A DNA stretch of 64,000 nucleotides from Oreohelix idahoensis (Eukaryota; Mollusca; Gastropoda; Stylommatophora; Oreohelicidae): positions 372,001 through 436,000 of the forward strand of contig JAMPIV010021215.1 in NCBI GenBank assembly GCA_024509875.1, given 5' to 3'. Below, in pieces: positions 14,575 through 32,394 of the stretch (its first letter is position 1; each line of letters starts with the position of its first letter). The position numbers and the translations under genes were made by a program. Under the pieces are notes generated by a model, which did not search any database, was not told where the DNA came from, and saw only the letters and a list, made by a program, of their open reading frames with translations.

Positions 14575-15799
14575 TCATGATATTATCATCATTCACTCCC
14601 TGCTACCAATGGAGTTACCCCTGCTATTGGTTCCTTGTAGGGAACCAGAACGAAGCAGTCACCAGCTCTTGCAGTTTATGTGGCAGTTCTTTTATATGAT
14701 AAAGTTGAAATAATTAAACGTCCATGTTACAACTTACCCCGAATGGGTTCAGAAATATATCCAGACCTGGTGAACAAAAAGGCCGTAATGCTGTGCAACT
14801 GTTTAAGATGGAGCCGTCGCTCATGTGGTTAAGGTTCTGGTTTAACATAAACTCATAACTCTTCACACTTGAGGAAGGTTCTTCGGACTTGTGGCTCTCA
14901 GTATTATATTTTAAGTTTTATACTTTCTAGTTTTAGAAAAAACTCCTAGTCTTGTCCTAAATGGAATCCTTATTACTTCTCCTTATTCTGGCTGTTTATG
15001 ATCTCTCCTTAACGAGGATATGAAAATGCAGTAGAGAAATATTCAACCGTGCTAGGTTTTAAATTGAGTTTCTACCCACGCACAAATGGCGCCTTGTGGG
15101 ATTCTGTTGGGTAACACTCAATCATAATTAAGTTTAGTTTAACATTCTATTTCTATACCAACCACAAGTAAGGTGTCTTAATTTTAGTAGAGGTTACCCT
15201 CTCTCCATGATCATCTAAATATTATTACCTGACCATATAAATATTGCCCCTCTACTGTCATGTTTATAAAAACCATTATATCACGCAACCAGCCCTTAAT
15301 TATTACTTCTGATAAATATTCTCCAAGGTTGTTATAATCTCATCTTGTTTATTATAACAAGACGTCTTGTTGGAAGCAGTTATGTTATTTTTTCGTGTAT
15401 ACTGAAGAATGTTAAATCACAACAAACTTAAGGATGGACCGTATTTTGCAAGTAACGCCCTACGCTATCTCTTAATTGACTATCTGTTTTTACCACTATC
15501 GGACATTGCCGGATGAGCAAAAGTTGTTATGCAATCTAATGGGGATAGACAGCATAATACGCGTCTATTGCTGGCGTTAAGTAAACAGGTCAAGGTGGCA
15601 TTGCTCCCTTCTTTGCTCAGCGCCGACTGCAACACAGAAAGATAAACAGGCCAGGAAGGTGGCGAGCTGTTAAAGTACCTGGGGTCAACCCGGAAAAGTG
15701 AAGATAATATCATGTGTAAATATGAGAGGGGGGGGGGTACTTTATTAAAGGTAAATTAATTAAATAATAAATGATTGACATATTTGTATTCTTTAATCA
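14575..15799. other. No recognisable gene
   Basis: AT-rich sequence without recognisable repeats or coding potential apart from a G run at 15728-15737. Confidence 0.5.
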
Positions 15800-17300
15800 T
15801 AGGAAAATGAATTTTATCTGTTAAGAAGGCATTTACATTTTTTGTAATGTGCGATATTTAGTGAGAGATATTACATTTGTTTTAAGTAGGAGTTTTGCCT
15901 TGTTCATCTCTTTTCAGCAACTGGCTTGCCCAATTTTGGGGTCATATTTTTAGTGGTGTTTTGATAATGCCTTCCAAATGGTTGTCAGTGAGGAACGTTG
16001 CTTGCTTGTTCATGAGTGAACATGTTTGTTCAATACGTAGGTGCTTCTGAAAATGCTGAAGGTTTTCTGTGCAACTTCAATCAAATTTTTCTATTATTCA
16101 CTGTCCAGACTTGCATCTTTGAAAGCGCACAGGCTGCTTTCTCTGCACTTATTTTGATAAACTGCCTAACATTGTAGTTCAATTACATCCATCAATCTTT
16201 AGCGCCACTTCCTCTGAATTAAAAAAAAATATATCTCCAATAAGTTTCAATTGGAAATCCTCTGCTTTAGACAAAGTAAGTCTTCTTTTAAACTCTTCAA
16301 TCAAAAAATCAATTTGCTTGCATATTTTTCTCTAAACTTTGATGACGTTTCATTTCATTTTAAAAACCTTGACTGCTGGGCACATTTGAAATACAAGTTG
16401 ATTTCTCACCCTGAAGGTGAGTGTTGCTTCATTCAAGTGTTCTGTAATATCAACCATGAAAAAAATCTTGATTCTAGCTTTCATTTTCAAGTTCTCTAAA
16501 TGTTACTGATTCACTGATGGAACATTTTTCCTCGACTCAGCCACCTCATTTCACTACGGTATAGTAAGTCGCTGTACTCAGCATTTACCTCTTCAAGAAA
16601 GTTTCGAAATAAATGTGTTTGAGTCCTGTAGAACAGATGTAGTTTACAATGGAAACATCCACTGGCATTGCATGCTCAAATTTTAAGACTTTGTTGCACA
16701 AAACCTGCTGATGTATGATGCAGAGATGCTTGATGTTATTTATCTATAACTTTTTCAAGAACAGTAACTAGTCCAACATTTTTTTTCCCACACAGCTGGA
16801 GCACCATCAGTACAAATGGCCACCAAGTTTGTTAAATCGAATCCCAACTACTTATTCGCGCGCTTTAATACTTCGTTCCCGCGTTTTCTTTTCCAGTTGT
16901 GCGACCTGTCATAGAGCATATGCCATGCGGTTCTTCAGTGATCTGAAAGTTCTTGTCAGTACCTCTTACAAAAATAAGAGGTTGGGTGTGGTCTTTTTAA
17001 TCGGTGCTTTCTTCCATAGCTAAAGAGTAGTAAAGGAATTCAGTCACTCTTTGCTTTTACTGATCACTTAGATTGGTAGACATTTCAGCTATTCTTCTCT
17101 GTACTGTCATGTATGCTAATGTTCTCAAATAATATCTGATACGAACACTATTTTAAACAACTCACCTTCTGTGAAGCATTTTCTGTGAAACCATCGATTT
17201 TATTAGATACTTAAAAGCTTACTTTAGTAGCCGTCTCAATCTTCATTTTCCTGGAAATGTGCTGTTCGCCAGTCAGTTTTTCAGCTAAATTTGATACTTT
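15800..17300 (-). pseudogene. hAT-type transposase relic (GTF2IRD2/ZBED-like)
   Basis: Decayed transposase on the minus strand, readable only by changing frame repeatedly. From about 17110 downward: QRRIAEMSTNLSDQ, then SLAMEESTD (near 17020), FVRGTDKNFQITEE, ICSMTGRTTGKE (near 16900), then NLVAICTDGAPAVW (near 16820) with the catalytic Asp, ASGCFHCKLH (near 16650), LFRNFLEEVNAEYSDLLY and SEMRWLSRGK (near 16540). The C-terminal third (16500-15850) is mostly stops and frameshifts. This motif order is that of hAT-derived proteins such as GTF2IRD2 and related ZBED-type transposases. There is no intact frame, so it is an old, dead copy. Confidence 0.65.
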
Positions 17301-18427
17301 AACTGTTTTTTTAATGCTGGTACAATTTAGCAAGAACATGACATTTCGTTTCGAAGTTCCACCGCAGGTTTTATTCTTTTGGAACAGCTAACGTTTTGCC
17401 ATACCCGAGCAACAGTATCTTTTGTCGTTGGAAAGAATACACATGTATTGATTCGTTCATTCAGTATTGAAACTAAGCTTGGAGTTAGTAAAAGTCAAAC
17501 ATTTAATAAACAGTAACACAATAGAACTATTTCGTGGCAAACAAACCCCACAGGTTCCAGTTACACACGATCGCGCATGTAATGGTAACATCAGATGTGT
17601 GCCAGCGCGTAGAAAAGTGAGTAGCATGGTTAAGAACTTAGAGCCATAAGTTCCAAACACCGAAACATGTTATCTATACCAGTAAACGTGTTTATGGAAT
17701 TCACTTTGAAAAATCCTCTTTAATAACATTCAACTCTCAACTTTCACATAATTATTCTATTACAAATAAAAACTAAATTATACTTATTATTTCCAAATTC
17801 CGCCGCGGGCAGCACGGTAGTATTTCGCGGGTCGCATGCAGCCTTCGGGCCGTATGTTGTGCAGGTAAGCGAGTGCACTCTTGATAGTTTGTTAATATTA
17901 ACTTGATGCGGGGGATCGATATAGATCTATCTTGGACATGCACCCTAATACAAGCTATGCTTTTTAAAGTCTGTGTTGCTTGCTTGTATTTCCCTCTTAG
18001 GTGGGGGACTAGGAAGAAATAAGCCAACAAGAGGATACTTTGTAAGAAGATACGGCCCATAAAAAACAGCAGCAAAAAGGGAGAAAATTACATGGTATTG
18101 AGGAACCAGAAAACATTTTTTTAATTACATGATTCCCAACATAATGGGAACAGCGCTGTCACCTGTGGTTAAGAGAACCAGACAACAATGACTTGGAAAT
18201 AAGAAATAACGGCTACACAAATTTGCAAAGTTGTCTTAGAATTCCATTCCCCCTGCTTAACAGTGAAAACGTTTTGTTCTGAAGGCTAAGTGCATGAACA
18301 TCTTTTCTATCAAATGTGGCGAGTGTAAGCGTTACATCTATATCTGAAATTCACCACTAGCATTTACATTCGGAACAGTCGCAAGCATACACACAGAAAC
18401 ATCCATATACACTTACTAACTTAGTCG
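17301..18427. other. No recognisable gene
   Basis: AT-rich sequence between the hAT relic and the LINE fragments. The small open frames on both strands look like chance. Confidence 0.5.
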
Positions 18428-18800
18428 TTCCCCTTCTACCGTGAGGTGTAGAGGTTTGGAACAGAGAGCGCGCCAGACTATCCTATCGGCTGTCTTCCTC
18501 CTGGCCTGGTTCTATTCTAGTCCTCGGTCCTTCAAAGATTGTATAATGTTGTCCGCCCAGCGGACTCTGGGTCGTCCTGGAGGTCTGGATCCCTGGCTCT
18601 TACTTTCCCATGCTTGTCGTGGTAGCCGATCTTCTCCCATTCTGCAGACATGGCCAAACCATCTTAGTTGGAACTGTTCTACTTAGGTCTGCAGGGGGTG
18701 GGATTTTAGGCCTTGGCGGACCATGTCTCTTCTTGTTACTTCAACCACCTTCCTCAGATAACTCATTTCTGAGGTTCACCCATATACACACTACTTTTAA
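18428..18800 (-). pseudogene. LINE 3' end, copy 1
   Basis: Minus-strand C-terminal part of a LINE reverse-transcriptase protein. The reading at 18660-18540 gives FQLRWFGHVCRMGEDRLP and, further on, GSRPPGRPRVRWADNI, the typical post-RT segment of many LINEs. It continues into a short 3' untranslated region ending near GAACGACTAAGT at 18428. No RT core is present, so this is a 5'-truncated copy. Confidence 0.65.
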
Positions 18801-19012
18801 CCCGCCAACAACGACGGAAAAGAAGTAAAAATGGTAGTCTAATAGCAGACACTGTCTTAGAGAGTGAAGTATTAAAGAATTCACCATACTAGATCCAACT
18901 TTCCAACACTTGGCCTTCCCTAACTTAAGAGCAAAGTCAGGTACTCATTAACAGCTGGGTAGACTGGAGGTGATGTTACCAGGTTTCGATCCCGGAACCC
19001 AGTAACATTGCG

Positions 19013-19430
19013 ATGATAAGCTACTCATTTGGTTGTTGTTCTTCTACCTTGAGGTGTAGAGGTTTGCCAGAGAGAGTACAATGCTCTCCTATTAGTTGTC
19101 TTTCTTTTGGCCAGGTTCCAGTCCAGTCCTCAGCCCTTCATGGATTCTCTGAATGTTGTCCTCCCAGCCAACTCTGGGTCGTACTGGAGGTCTGGATCCC
19201 TGGCTCTTGGTTTCCAATATTTGTCGTGGTAACCATTTTCTCACATTCTGTAAACACGGACAAACGAACGTAACTGGGACTGTTCCACTCGGGTCTGCAG
19301 TGGCTGGGTTTTGAGGCCATAACGTCTCGTCTGATTGCTGACCATGTCTCTTCTCGTTACTTCGACCACATTTCTCAGATACTTAATTTCGGAGGTTTGC
19401 AGTTGTCATTTGTGTGTTTTAATCATTGTC
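19013..19430 (-). pseudogene. LINE 3' end, copy 2
   Basis: Second copy of the same LINE 3' region, same orientation, about 600 bp from the first. The reading RPRVGWEDNIQRIHEGLRTG is the counterpart of the first copy. It contains stops and indels. The two copies differ enough to be separate insertions or an old duplication. Confidence 0.6.
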
Positions 19431-20239
19431 CATGACTAGCATCCATAAGTCAAGACTGGAAAATGTGGCGAGAAGCGAGCGTTCTAACCGCTTAGCCGAA
19501 TGGACGCTCAGGAAAGAAATGTAAATGTGTAGCGGTGGGGTGCTGGGGGTTGCTGTTTTATACGAAGAGTCTAGTTAATCGACTAGCCTATGCGCTAGAG
19601 ATGGAAATTGTTCTTCAACAGACTTAAGGTTGTACCAGGTTCTGGGATAGTCCTCTAAGGTGTATTTGTTTAGAGCAGTAATTAGTTTAGCATTTGTTTC
19701 TATCTGTCATACTTTCCTTCCTTACATAGGTATGGGTAGCAAAGAAATGGAGAGACAACCTGCCTCTAGTCTCAAGATGGAATTTTTATTGTCCATAACT
19801 TATTTACAAGTCAATTTAGAAAAACTTCATAATATATATATATTTCAAATATTCATCCGAGCATATTCCTTCCCAAAAATCCTGCTATATGGGCTTCTTA
19901 CTTCACATGGACCACTCGGGTTCTACTCATAGGAAATTCCTTCCTGTTCTTAAAGCCATTTTTTGCAAGCAAGTGCATACTAGTAGTTCAATGTAGATTA
20001 CTTTGCTTCTTCAGGTTATAAAATAGCTATATCTCATCCTGACATGCCATTGCTTCAGCAGGACAAATCAATCCTGCATATGCATTTAAAGGAAAACCTC
20101 CAGCCATTATTTCATTTCTAAATCTGCAACAATCATTTGGTCTCGACATGTCAATTAATGTAAAGTAATTAGTTGCGACTACTTACAGTCTTCCAATATA
20201 GAATACAACCACATAAATGCACTTTGAAGAGAACATATT
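19431..20239. other. No recognisable gene
   Basis: AT-rich sequence with no convincing coding or repeat signal. Confidence 0.45.
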
Positions 20240-20560
20240 ATTTTTTTTTTCTCGCATGAGGTCGCATTTAACTCGCATGAGTCGCATTGGAACACGCCCA
20301 ACACAAACGCATGTCCCAACACAAAAAGACCCAATGACAAGCAAGTGTCACCAATGATCCTCTGTGTTTTCACACAAAAGATCTAATGACACATAAGTGT
20401 CAATATACTGATCTTTTGTGCCGGGCACATGGTTATATTAGGGCGCATGCCCAAATATAAAAGACCCTTATTATCATCCTTGGAATTGCTAATTCTTCTA
20501 TTTGAATAAACTTGTGTGCAGTAAACCACTGCGTTCTCAGCACATCTTGCTTGTCTTCAT
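20240..20560 (+). repeat. LTR-like repeat with TATA box and polyadenylation signal
   Basis: Contains two imperfect copies of a segment (CACAAAAGAYC-AATGACA-AAGTGTCA), a hairpin whose arms are CACAAAAGATC and GATCTTTTGTG, then TATATTAGGGCGCATGCCCA followed by AATATAAAAGACC and, about 50 bp later, GAATAAACTTGTGTGCAG. A TATA box closely followed by AATAAA is typical of a compact LTR. The core recurs at 55187 and 63718. Confidence 0.5.
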
Positions 20561-20794
20561 AACTAGACGTGTACTGACTAAAAGCTTTTTCTGGGCCGCT
20601 GGGGAAATCGCGCCTGTTCTAAATTTTCTGAGCTCACGATTGGATAAAAACTAATCTACGCTATTACTATCATGGTCTGTTTCTACTATAAATTTACGGT
20701 TAAATTTTTTTATTTTTTACAAATTCCTATCAACCAAGCTATAGTCTGTTTTAGTTAGAAGTGATAATTCTTAAAGTGACGAACTCACTGTCAC

Positions 20795-21100
20795 AAATGT
20801 TAGAGGCATTCCAGATGGACACTGCTCATTATGAAACTCAACTGGAAAGTCAATGGTATCAGCGGGATCTTCCGTAACCATTGAATGTACGCTGTAATTG
20901 TTCTTTTCTTCACGGGGATGTTTCAAAATGTCATTGTTTAGTTTGGTTGCTGGGTCATTTTTTGTACTGAAATACTTTTTTAAAGCTATATTTGAGATTT
21001 CATCATCTTCTCAAATGACGCTCATGAAGGTGTTGAACAAATATGTCTCGCCAGAGGCTCCAGTCCAGTCAATTAAAAAACAAAAAAACAAATCATAATC
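20795..21100 (-). pseudogene. Helitron-type Pif1 helicase relic
   Basis: On the minus strand near 21075 a degenerate Walker A block reads DWTGASGETYLFNTFMSVI, comparable to the DGPGGTGKT-LFNTL motif of Pif1 helicases. Further on (20880-20800) comes TEDPADTIDFPVEFHNEQ, then CPSGMPL, matching the conserved region before the C-terminal motif of eukaryotic Helitron/Pif1 helicases. The middle of the helicase is missing and there is a stop after the Walker block, so only a short dead piece remains. No Rep domain or Helitron end was seen. Confidence 0.55.
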
Positions 21101-21504
21101 ATCTTCAAATGCAGGCATAGTTTCCTTGAAAATTTATGTTTTTCCATAATCGTGTTCGTTTTAAATCCTGCAATAAAATGACATCTTTTCACACTGGCTT
21201 TTTAAAAACAAATGGTAAGACAGTAAAATTATTAAACTCTCATAACTGTGAGTGTTCGTGATACGAAATGAAAACTTCGGTAGGCTACAACTCTTTTCAA
21301 TTAAGGAGAAGTATTTGCTATTACTCAACGTGAATAACATGGGACATAATGGGTAGATTCGGGTGCTCTATTCTAGCTCGTTGCTAAATTATACTTACTA
21401 TATCGACGGTCGACTTGTGATAATCAAACCGACTCTAAACTGAACTATATATTATATTTCTACAATGAAACAAAATAAGGCCGGCTGAAAAAAACCCATA
21501 AAAG

Positions 21505-21956
<452 letters not shown>

Positions 21957-22614
21957 GCCGACCTTTGAATATTGCTATATATTATAATATGTTTGTGTAT
22001 TCATGGTGTATGTCTGTGGAATTTGGATTAAAGAGTTTTCAACGACTTTCAACAAGTCTATCCAGGAAGCATCTGCACAGTAAATATACATCTGCTAACC
22101 ACCTGCACCAGAAAACTGAAATAACAGCGGACGTCAGTTAATTTTTGGGAAAGCAATAACGCAGCAGGAATGGATGAGGCTTAAGCTGAACCCGTAAATA
22201 CATATGGTAGCTAATAATAAAAAATAAAAAAAAGAGTAAATTAATTTGAAAATAGAAAATTCAACCTCAAGAAATACATTTTAAAAATTTGTAAACATAA
22301 TGCTGACCAAAACGCATATGTGACAGTTTTACTTGCTGCATTTCTTTAGGTTGTTTCTACAAATATGAAATATCTCATCGATGACCTACAGAGTTTGCTT
22401 GGTATGAAAGTCGGAAGTCCGCGTTTGTAAATACAGAAATAGCAGAACCAGCTTTTCGGGAAAACACAGAAACACTGCACCGTGCTTTGAGTAAAAGCTA
22501 TCTTGCACGCACCTGCCAAACAATCCGTTCTTCCACGCTACCTGAAACATCCCACTATTACACACACATCCACTCTCATACATGTCTTCCAATGAGAATA
22601 GTGTGATGTTGTAC
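21957..22614. other. No recognisable gene
   Basis: AT-rich sequence without recognisable features. Confidence 0.45.
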
Positions 22615-22760
22615 ATGAGGCTGGCAAAGTCACAATGTAACACAGATCGCTACCGAAACCACTACTGCAAGAGCATATGAATGCTTCATGAGGAGGCCAG
22701 CCACATTGGTGGCCCCATGCTCCATAAGGAGCGAGAAGAGAAATATATACCTCCAAGTGA
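22615..22760 (+). repeat. Dispersed SINE-like repeat, copy b
   Basis: Matches by eye the family best seen at 38.8 and 55.5 kb: GGCTGGCAAAGTC, then CGAAACCACTACTGCAAGAG, GAATGCTTCATG, GGTGGCCCCATGCTCCATAA and GGAGCGAGAAG. No coding function. Confidence 0.55.
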
Positions 22761-22934
22761 ACCCACGTGCTCTCATAAACCATTCTACACATAACAATAA
22801 TTAAATAACACTAAAATGAGCATAATACAGTATTAAACTATGTACAACGAATATTCTCCTTAACGAGAATAACTACCACCTCGCAATTGATCCATATCAA
22901 TTTACTTTCCTACATTGTGTCGTATATGACCACT

Positions 22935-23070
22935 GATAAGTCTGGGAACCTCATCATATTAATCGCATCGTTACAGAAACTAACCATTGCCATAGCATAT
23001 AAATGGCTTCTGTTTGACCCAGCCGCACTCGTGTCTCCATGCTCTGCAAGGAGCAAACAGAGAAACACTT
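22935..23070 (+). repeat. Dispersed SINE-like repeat, copy c
   Basis: A more diverged copy: GGGAACCTCATCATAT, CGTTACAGAAACTAACCATT, then GTGTCTCCATGCTCTGCAAG and GAGCAAACAGAG. It lies about 200 bp after copy b in the same orientation. Confidence 0.4.
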
Positions 23071-24920
23071 ATGTCTCAAAGTGCCTTACGCACAAAGGAG
23101 TAGCATTACGCCCACAAGAAATCTTAATACCTAAAGCTAGATTCATCTTCTCAAAGGGAACTTTAGCACTACAAAACCGTGTACACAACAGATGTAATTA
23201 AACTAATCTCAAAGCAACACCATACAATTATTCATTAACTTACTTCGCGTTCCACTATAATAAACTATCTTGGCATGAATGGAGAAAATTATATTAATCT
23301 TGTACTTCTAAAATAGCATGTCTTATAATAACCAAATTTTCATCCAACACTAAATAATAAACATGTTTAACCCCCTAAAAATATACAGTAAAATTATAAT
23401 CAATCATTGTGAAATATACTAACTAAATTACCTTCGCAGTAAAGAATAAACTAAAATAACTCTTGGACTAACAAAGCTAACAAACGTTATAATTGGCTCA
23501 CTGCGCTCTCAAATAATAAATAGCTTAACATCATTAGGCGTATAGCACGCGGTAACTAAAAATGTTATTGTCGCTCACATGCGTCATCTTTATGCACATT
23601 TAACACGTGGCCCTGGCTGCCATCTAGCCAACAGTTAATAATATCCGAATTTCAGCCCCTGATATCATCTCTGTCCAGTTCCATGTATGAAATAGGTTCT
23701 TTCTATATTCTCACAGCTGTGATCTGTACTTAACACGCCAAGTAAAACCTATCCACACATTATTCTCACTAATATATCATTTCAAAACTAAATTTAATGT
23801 CCTAAAAGAAATCTCCTTATGAAACACATTTATTTATCTATTTCATTAAATACGATACCAAATAGGTGGCAGACGTACAGCCCTATATTCTTTCTAACAC
23901 TATAGACCGAAATGTTGAGGAATCACCTTCTACCTAAATTAACTCATGTGTTCAAGGCATCTTCAGATCGATTCTGGTTTCTTACTCTTTCTGTTTGGGG
24001 CGACTGACGAAGAAAAAGGCCTCTGCTGGCCAGCGCACTTCTTTATATTGGCCGCTAGGCCTAATCACTCACGGTGTAGTGCGCGCGCGTAGTAATTGGG
24101 CCACGCAAATAACACATGCGATGGATGCTCTAGAAGGAGCGAAAACACAAATATAAAACACAACTATTTCTAGGCTTTATTGTGGCCCAGTAATATATAT
24201 TCCTCTTGAGGATGTTGTGGTAAAAAGGCAGTGAACCACGGAGACAATGGCGATGACAAGTTGGCGCTGTTAAACGACAGACGCCTTAACGATTACAAGA
24301 TGGCGCGGCTACAAATCTTTTCATGGTGCATTGGTCAATGTGTTGGAAATGTTCGCATCACTTTTTCCGGAAAATACGGAGATGACGCGCATTTCACTGT
24401 GCTTTGAGTGAACGTTATCTTGAGCACCCATTACAATCATCCCTCACAGAGGCCGCACCAAATTAAGATTATATTAAAGTTGTATACTTTCTGTGCTTCT
24501 GAATGACACCACATAAAGGATGGTTGCCGACCGAGCAAAGTGGAGACAGTTTGTTGCTGCCCAACAAGAGATGCCACCAGGCGTGACAACCACTGACTGC
24601 TCTGACAGCAGTCCAAAGATCAAAGAAGAAGAAGGGGGGGGGGGGGCACTGAGGACAATAATCTATTTTACTTGAAATTCACAGATCGTTTTTCGCAAGT
24701 AACTCATCAAGAAATGACGCAGAAGTTTAATAATTTAGGTTCATAACATAAAGAGCCACCCAGTACCGTTTCTTTTTTTTTTAACTTTAAAATTCTGTTG
24801 AGACCAAAGGCAGATCACTGCATTTTTTAAATACACAACAGTATTCATTCCGTGCATCAATTTAGAGCCAAGCGATACCAGCATAACATGGCTTGAATAG
24901 TTTTGCGAAAAGATGCTAGA
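23071..24920. other. No recognisable gene
   Basis: AT-rich sequence. A poly-G run lies near 24636. Nothing else is recognisable. Confidence 0.45.
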
Positions 24921-26640
<1,720 letters not shown>

Positions 26641-27430
26641 ACATTGGATCGTAAGAGGCCGAAATCCGGCCCTTATAATGTCGCTTGCCTGATCAGGGGG
26701 CCGATAGGGAACCATGACCCCCAGGCATATGAACAAAATCCTAGTTACCCTTCTATTACCGAACAAGTAAACGTTGGTACTCACACCATATGGTGCTTAT
26801 ATGATAGTGGCTTAGAATACTCGGCTTTAGTTTCTAGATCTTTGGTAAAGGCCCACCAATATACTGCTGAAACTGTAGAAATACAGGGGCCCCGGAAGAG
26901 TATAAAGCCCATGCTTCTTCCGGTTGCGGAAATCGATGTCTCAACCCGATATGTCCAGGGTAAAATCAATGCAGCAGTTTTAGACGATTTAGTCTACCCT
27001 TTCATTTTAGGGAGGAAATATGTGTTTCTTGGAGATCCCTCACGTGACTCCAGACCGACACAACAGAGAGAGAACATAGGACACGCCCAAGCGGCCCCTG
27101 AGCTCTTATCATTAAACAGCCCGAATATTTCGGAGCTGAAGCAGGCACAAAGGGCCGATCAAACCCTAAAGCCGTGCTTCTCAAAGTTGTATGGTAATTA
27201 CTCCTATACACGGAGCATTTTAAAGGGAGAAAGGTTTGATTTACAGACGAGTAGGGATCAAGAGACAATTAGTTGTCCCACTCCCATATCGCACCCGCCT
27301 AATGCAGGAAATGCATTCCACCATGCCCCACCCCATTAAAGTTTCATATGCCCTGGAGAAAAAGGTATCCTTGAATTACTTCTGGCCAGGTTTGCGACAC
27401 GATGTTAAACAATTTGTGAAAGATTGCTAG
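26641..27430 (+). pseudogene. Gypsy copy C: protease and first integrase zinc domain
   Basis: A 231-codon open frame holds the protease, with intact D-S-G in LYDSGLEYSALVS (near 26800) and the second strand ILGRKYVFLGDPS (near 27010). It leads through the ISELKQAQRADQTLKPC linker. After a one-base frame shift near 27240 the frame gives YRRVGIKRQLVVPLPYRTRL, two His in MHSTMPHPIK and LNYFWPGLRHDVKQFVKDC, the HHCC-type domain normally just before an integrase core. Protease and integrase zinc domain are adjacent, with no RT or RNase H between. Confidence 0.7.
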
Positions 27431-27902
27431 GTTCGGAATCACCCGGACAACCAGGACGAAACTACGAAGAAAGAGTTTGAGCAGAGTATCCAACACACAA
27501 CATTGGATAACTCGTACCTCAACTCGACTTTTCTGTGTAGTAAAGCAGAGTTACGACAAGTGCAGATGGAAGGCGTTACCTTAGCGCCATACTCTGTGAA
27601 CAGAGTCAGATCAAGATAACCCGTGCTTCACCTGGAACTTTCCACTAAAGAGGATGGAATTATTTATCAACGGACGAGGCAGGGAAAGCAAATCGTGATG
27701 CCTCTACCCTTAAGACCCTCCGATATGAAAGTGGCTCATCGGCAGAACGTATTTAAGTAGGACTCACCGTGAGTAACCTAAAGGAGGTTTACTTTTGGCC
27801 TAGACGGTGGTCAGATGTGCGTGAGTACATTCAAAACTGCACACACTGCCAAGCGAGAAACTCAGTCACTCACCACCGAGATAAGAGAAGAGAGGACAAC
27901 CC

Positions 27903-27937
<35 letters not shown>

Positions 27938-28012
27938 CCAGTGCACAGTAGAACCCTCGGAGAAGTGACCGCCCCAAAGCTAGATATTCGACAAATTTCT
28001 TAGGAGAGGGGG
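27431..28012 (+). pseudogene. Gypsy copy C: second zinc-domain module and polypurine tract
   Basis: Past the first zinc domain, and after stops, a second similar module appears: DGIIYQRTRQGKQIVMPLPL (near 27665), MKVAHRQNVF, then VYFWPRRWSDVREYIQNCTH followed by CQARN (27790-27860), again integrase-zinc-like. A (GA)n run at 27905-27935 follows, then a short frame ending in KLDIRQIS. The sequence ends in AGGAGAGGGGG (28002-28012), the polypurine tract just before the LTR. No integrase core, RT or RNase H lies anywhere between protease and LTR, so this copy is internally deleted or non-autonomous. Confidence 0.6.
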
Positions 28013-28801
28013 TGTATCACAAGATGGATTTGGTGCGTCCTCTTTCCGATATCTCTTTCACTACGGCAGTATCAGTTATATTTTTGAACTGATTTTATTG
28101 CGATTTTTTCCGTGTCGCACCCTGTTCTTTCTGTTTGCTATGTAGCAGAGAGTTTGTTTGTTCAAACATCTGACACCACTTGTTGGTGATAATACTTCGC
28201 GTTTGCCAGGGTGGGGCAAAGCTTTGCTAAGATTAGGCCAGGGGGCGCGACAGATAAGAGATTAATCGTCTGTGCGACACATTCTGGACAGCCAAGCATG
28301 ACATAATCGTTTCCGGTACAGTTACAAAGAGATTACTTTACATGAAAGTAATAATTTCTTATATCTTACACACATTGTCGTGTGAGGTTACCGATGCGTT
28401 TGTGAGTTGGTACACAGGGTAATCGGATGTTTACAGCCCATTTTCAGAAAAGTAATGTTTGAAATTTTGCACTAGATGAGTCATGCAATATATTCAAATC
28501 AGATTAGCTGATCATTTAAGCTCCATAACAAACAGAGCGGGGTAGGACAGTGAATATAACTTGACGCTTCAGTCAGTCTAGTTCACTGTGAGATTCACGC
28601 TTGCCAAAGACACCAGACTTGCCAGTAGTTAGAATTCATAATTTCCATTTATCAGACCAGACACCTTTTATTGGAGTATTCATCAGGACTTACAATTCAG
28701 TCCAGGAAATCTCTAACATTTTAAATAAGGAAACCCGGGGACATCTGAGGAAACTGAAACACACGGAATCAGAGAGGGAATTATCTTATTAAAGAAACGA
28801 C
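28013..28801 (+). repeat. 3' LTR of gypsy copy C, truncated
   Basis: Starts TGTATCACAAGATGG directly after the polypurine tract and matches, in opposite orientation, the LTR at 5357-4726. It breaks off at CGACA where (AT)n begins; the remaining LTR 3' part seen in copy A is absent. Confidence 0.75.
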
Positions 28802-32394
<3,593 letters not shown>

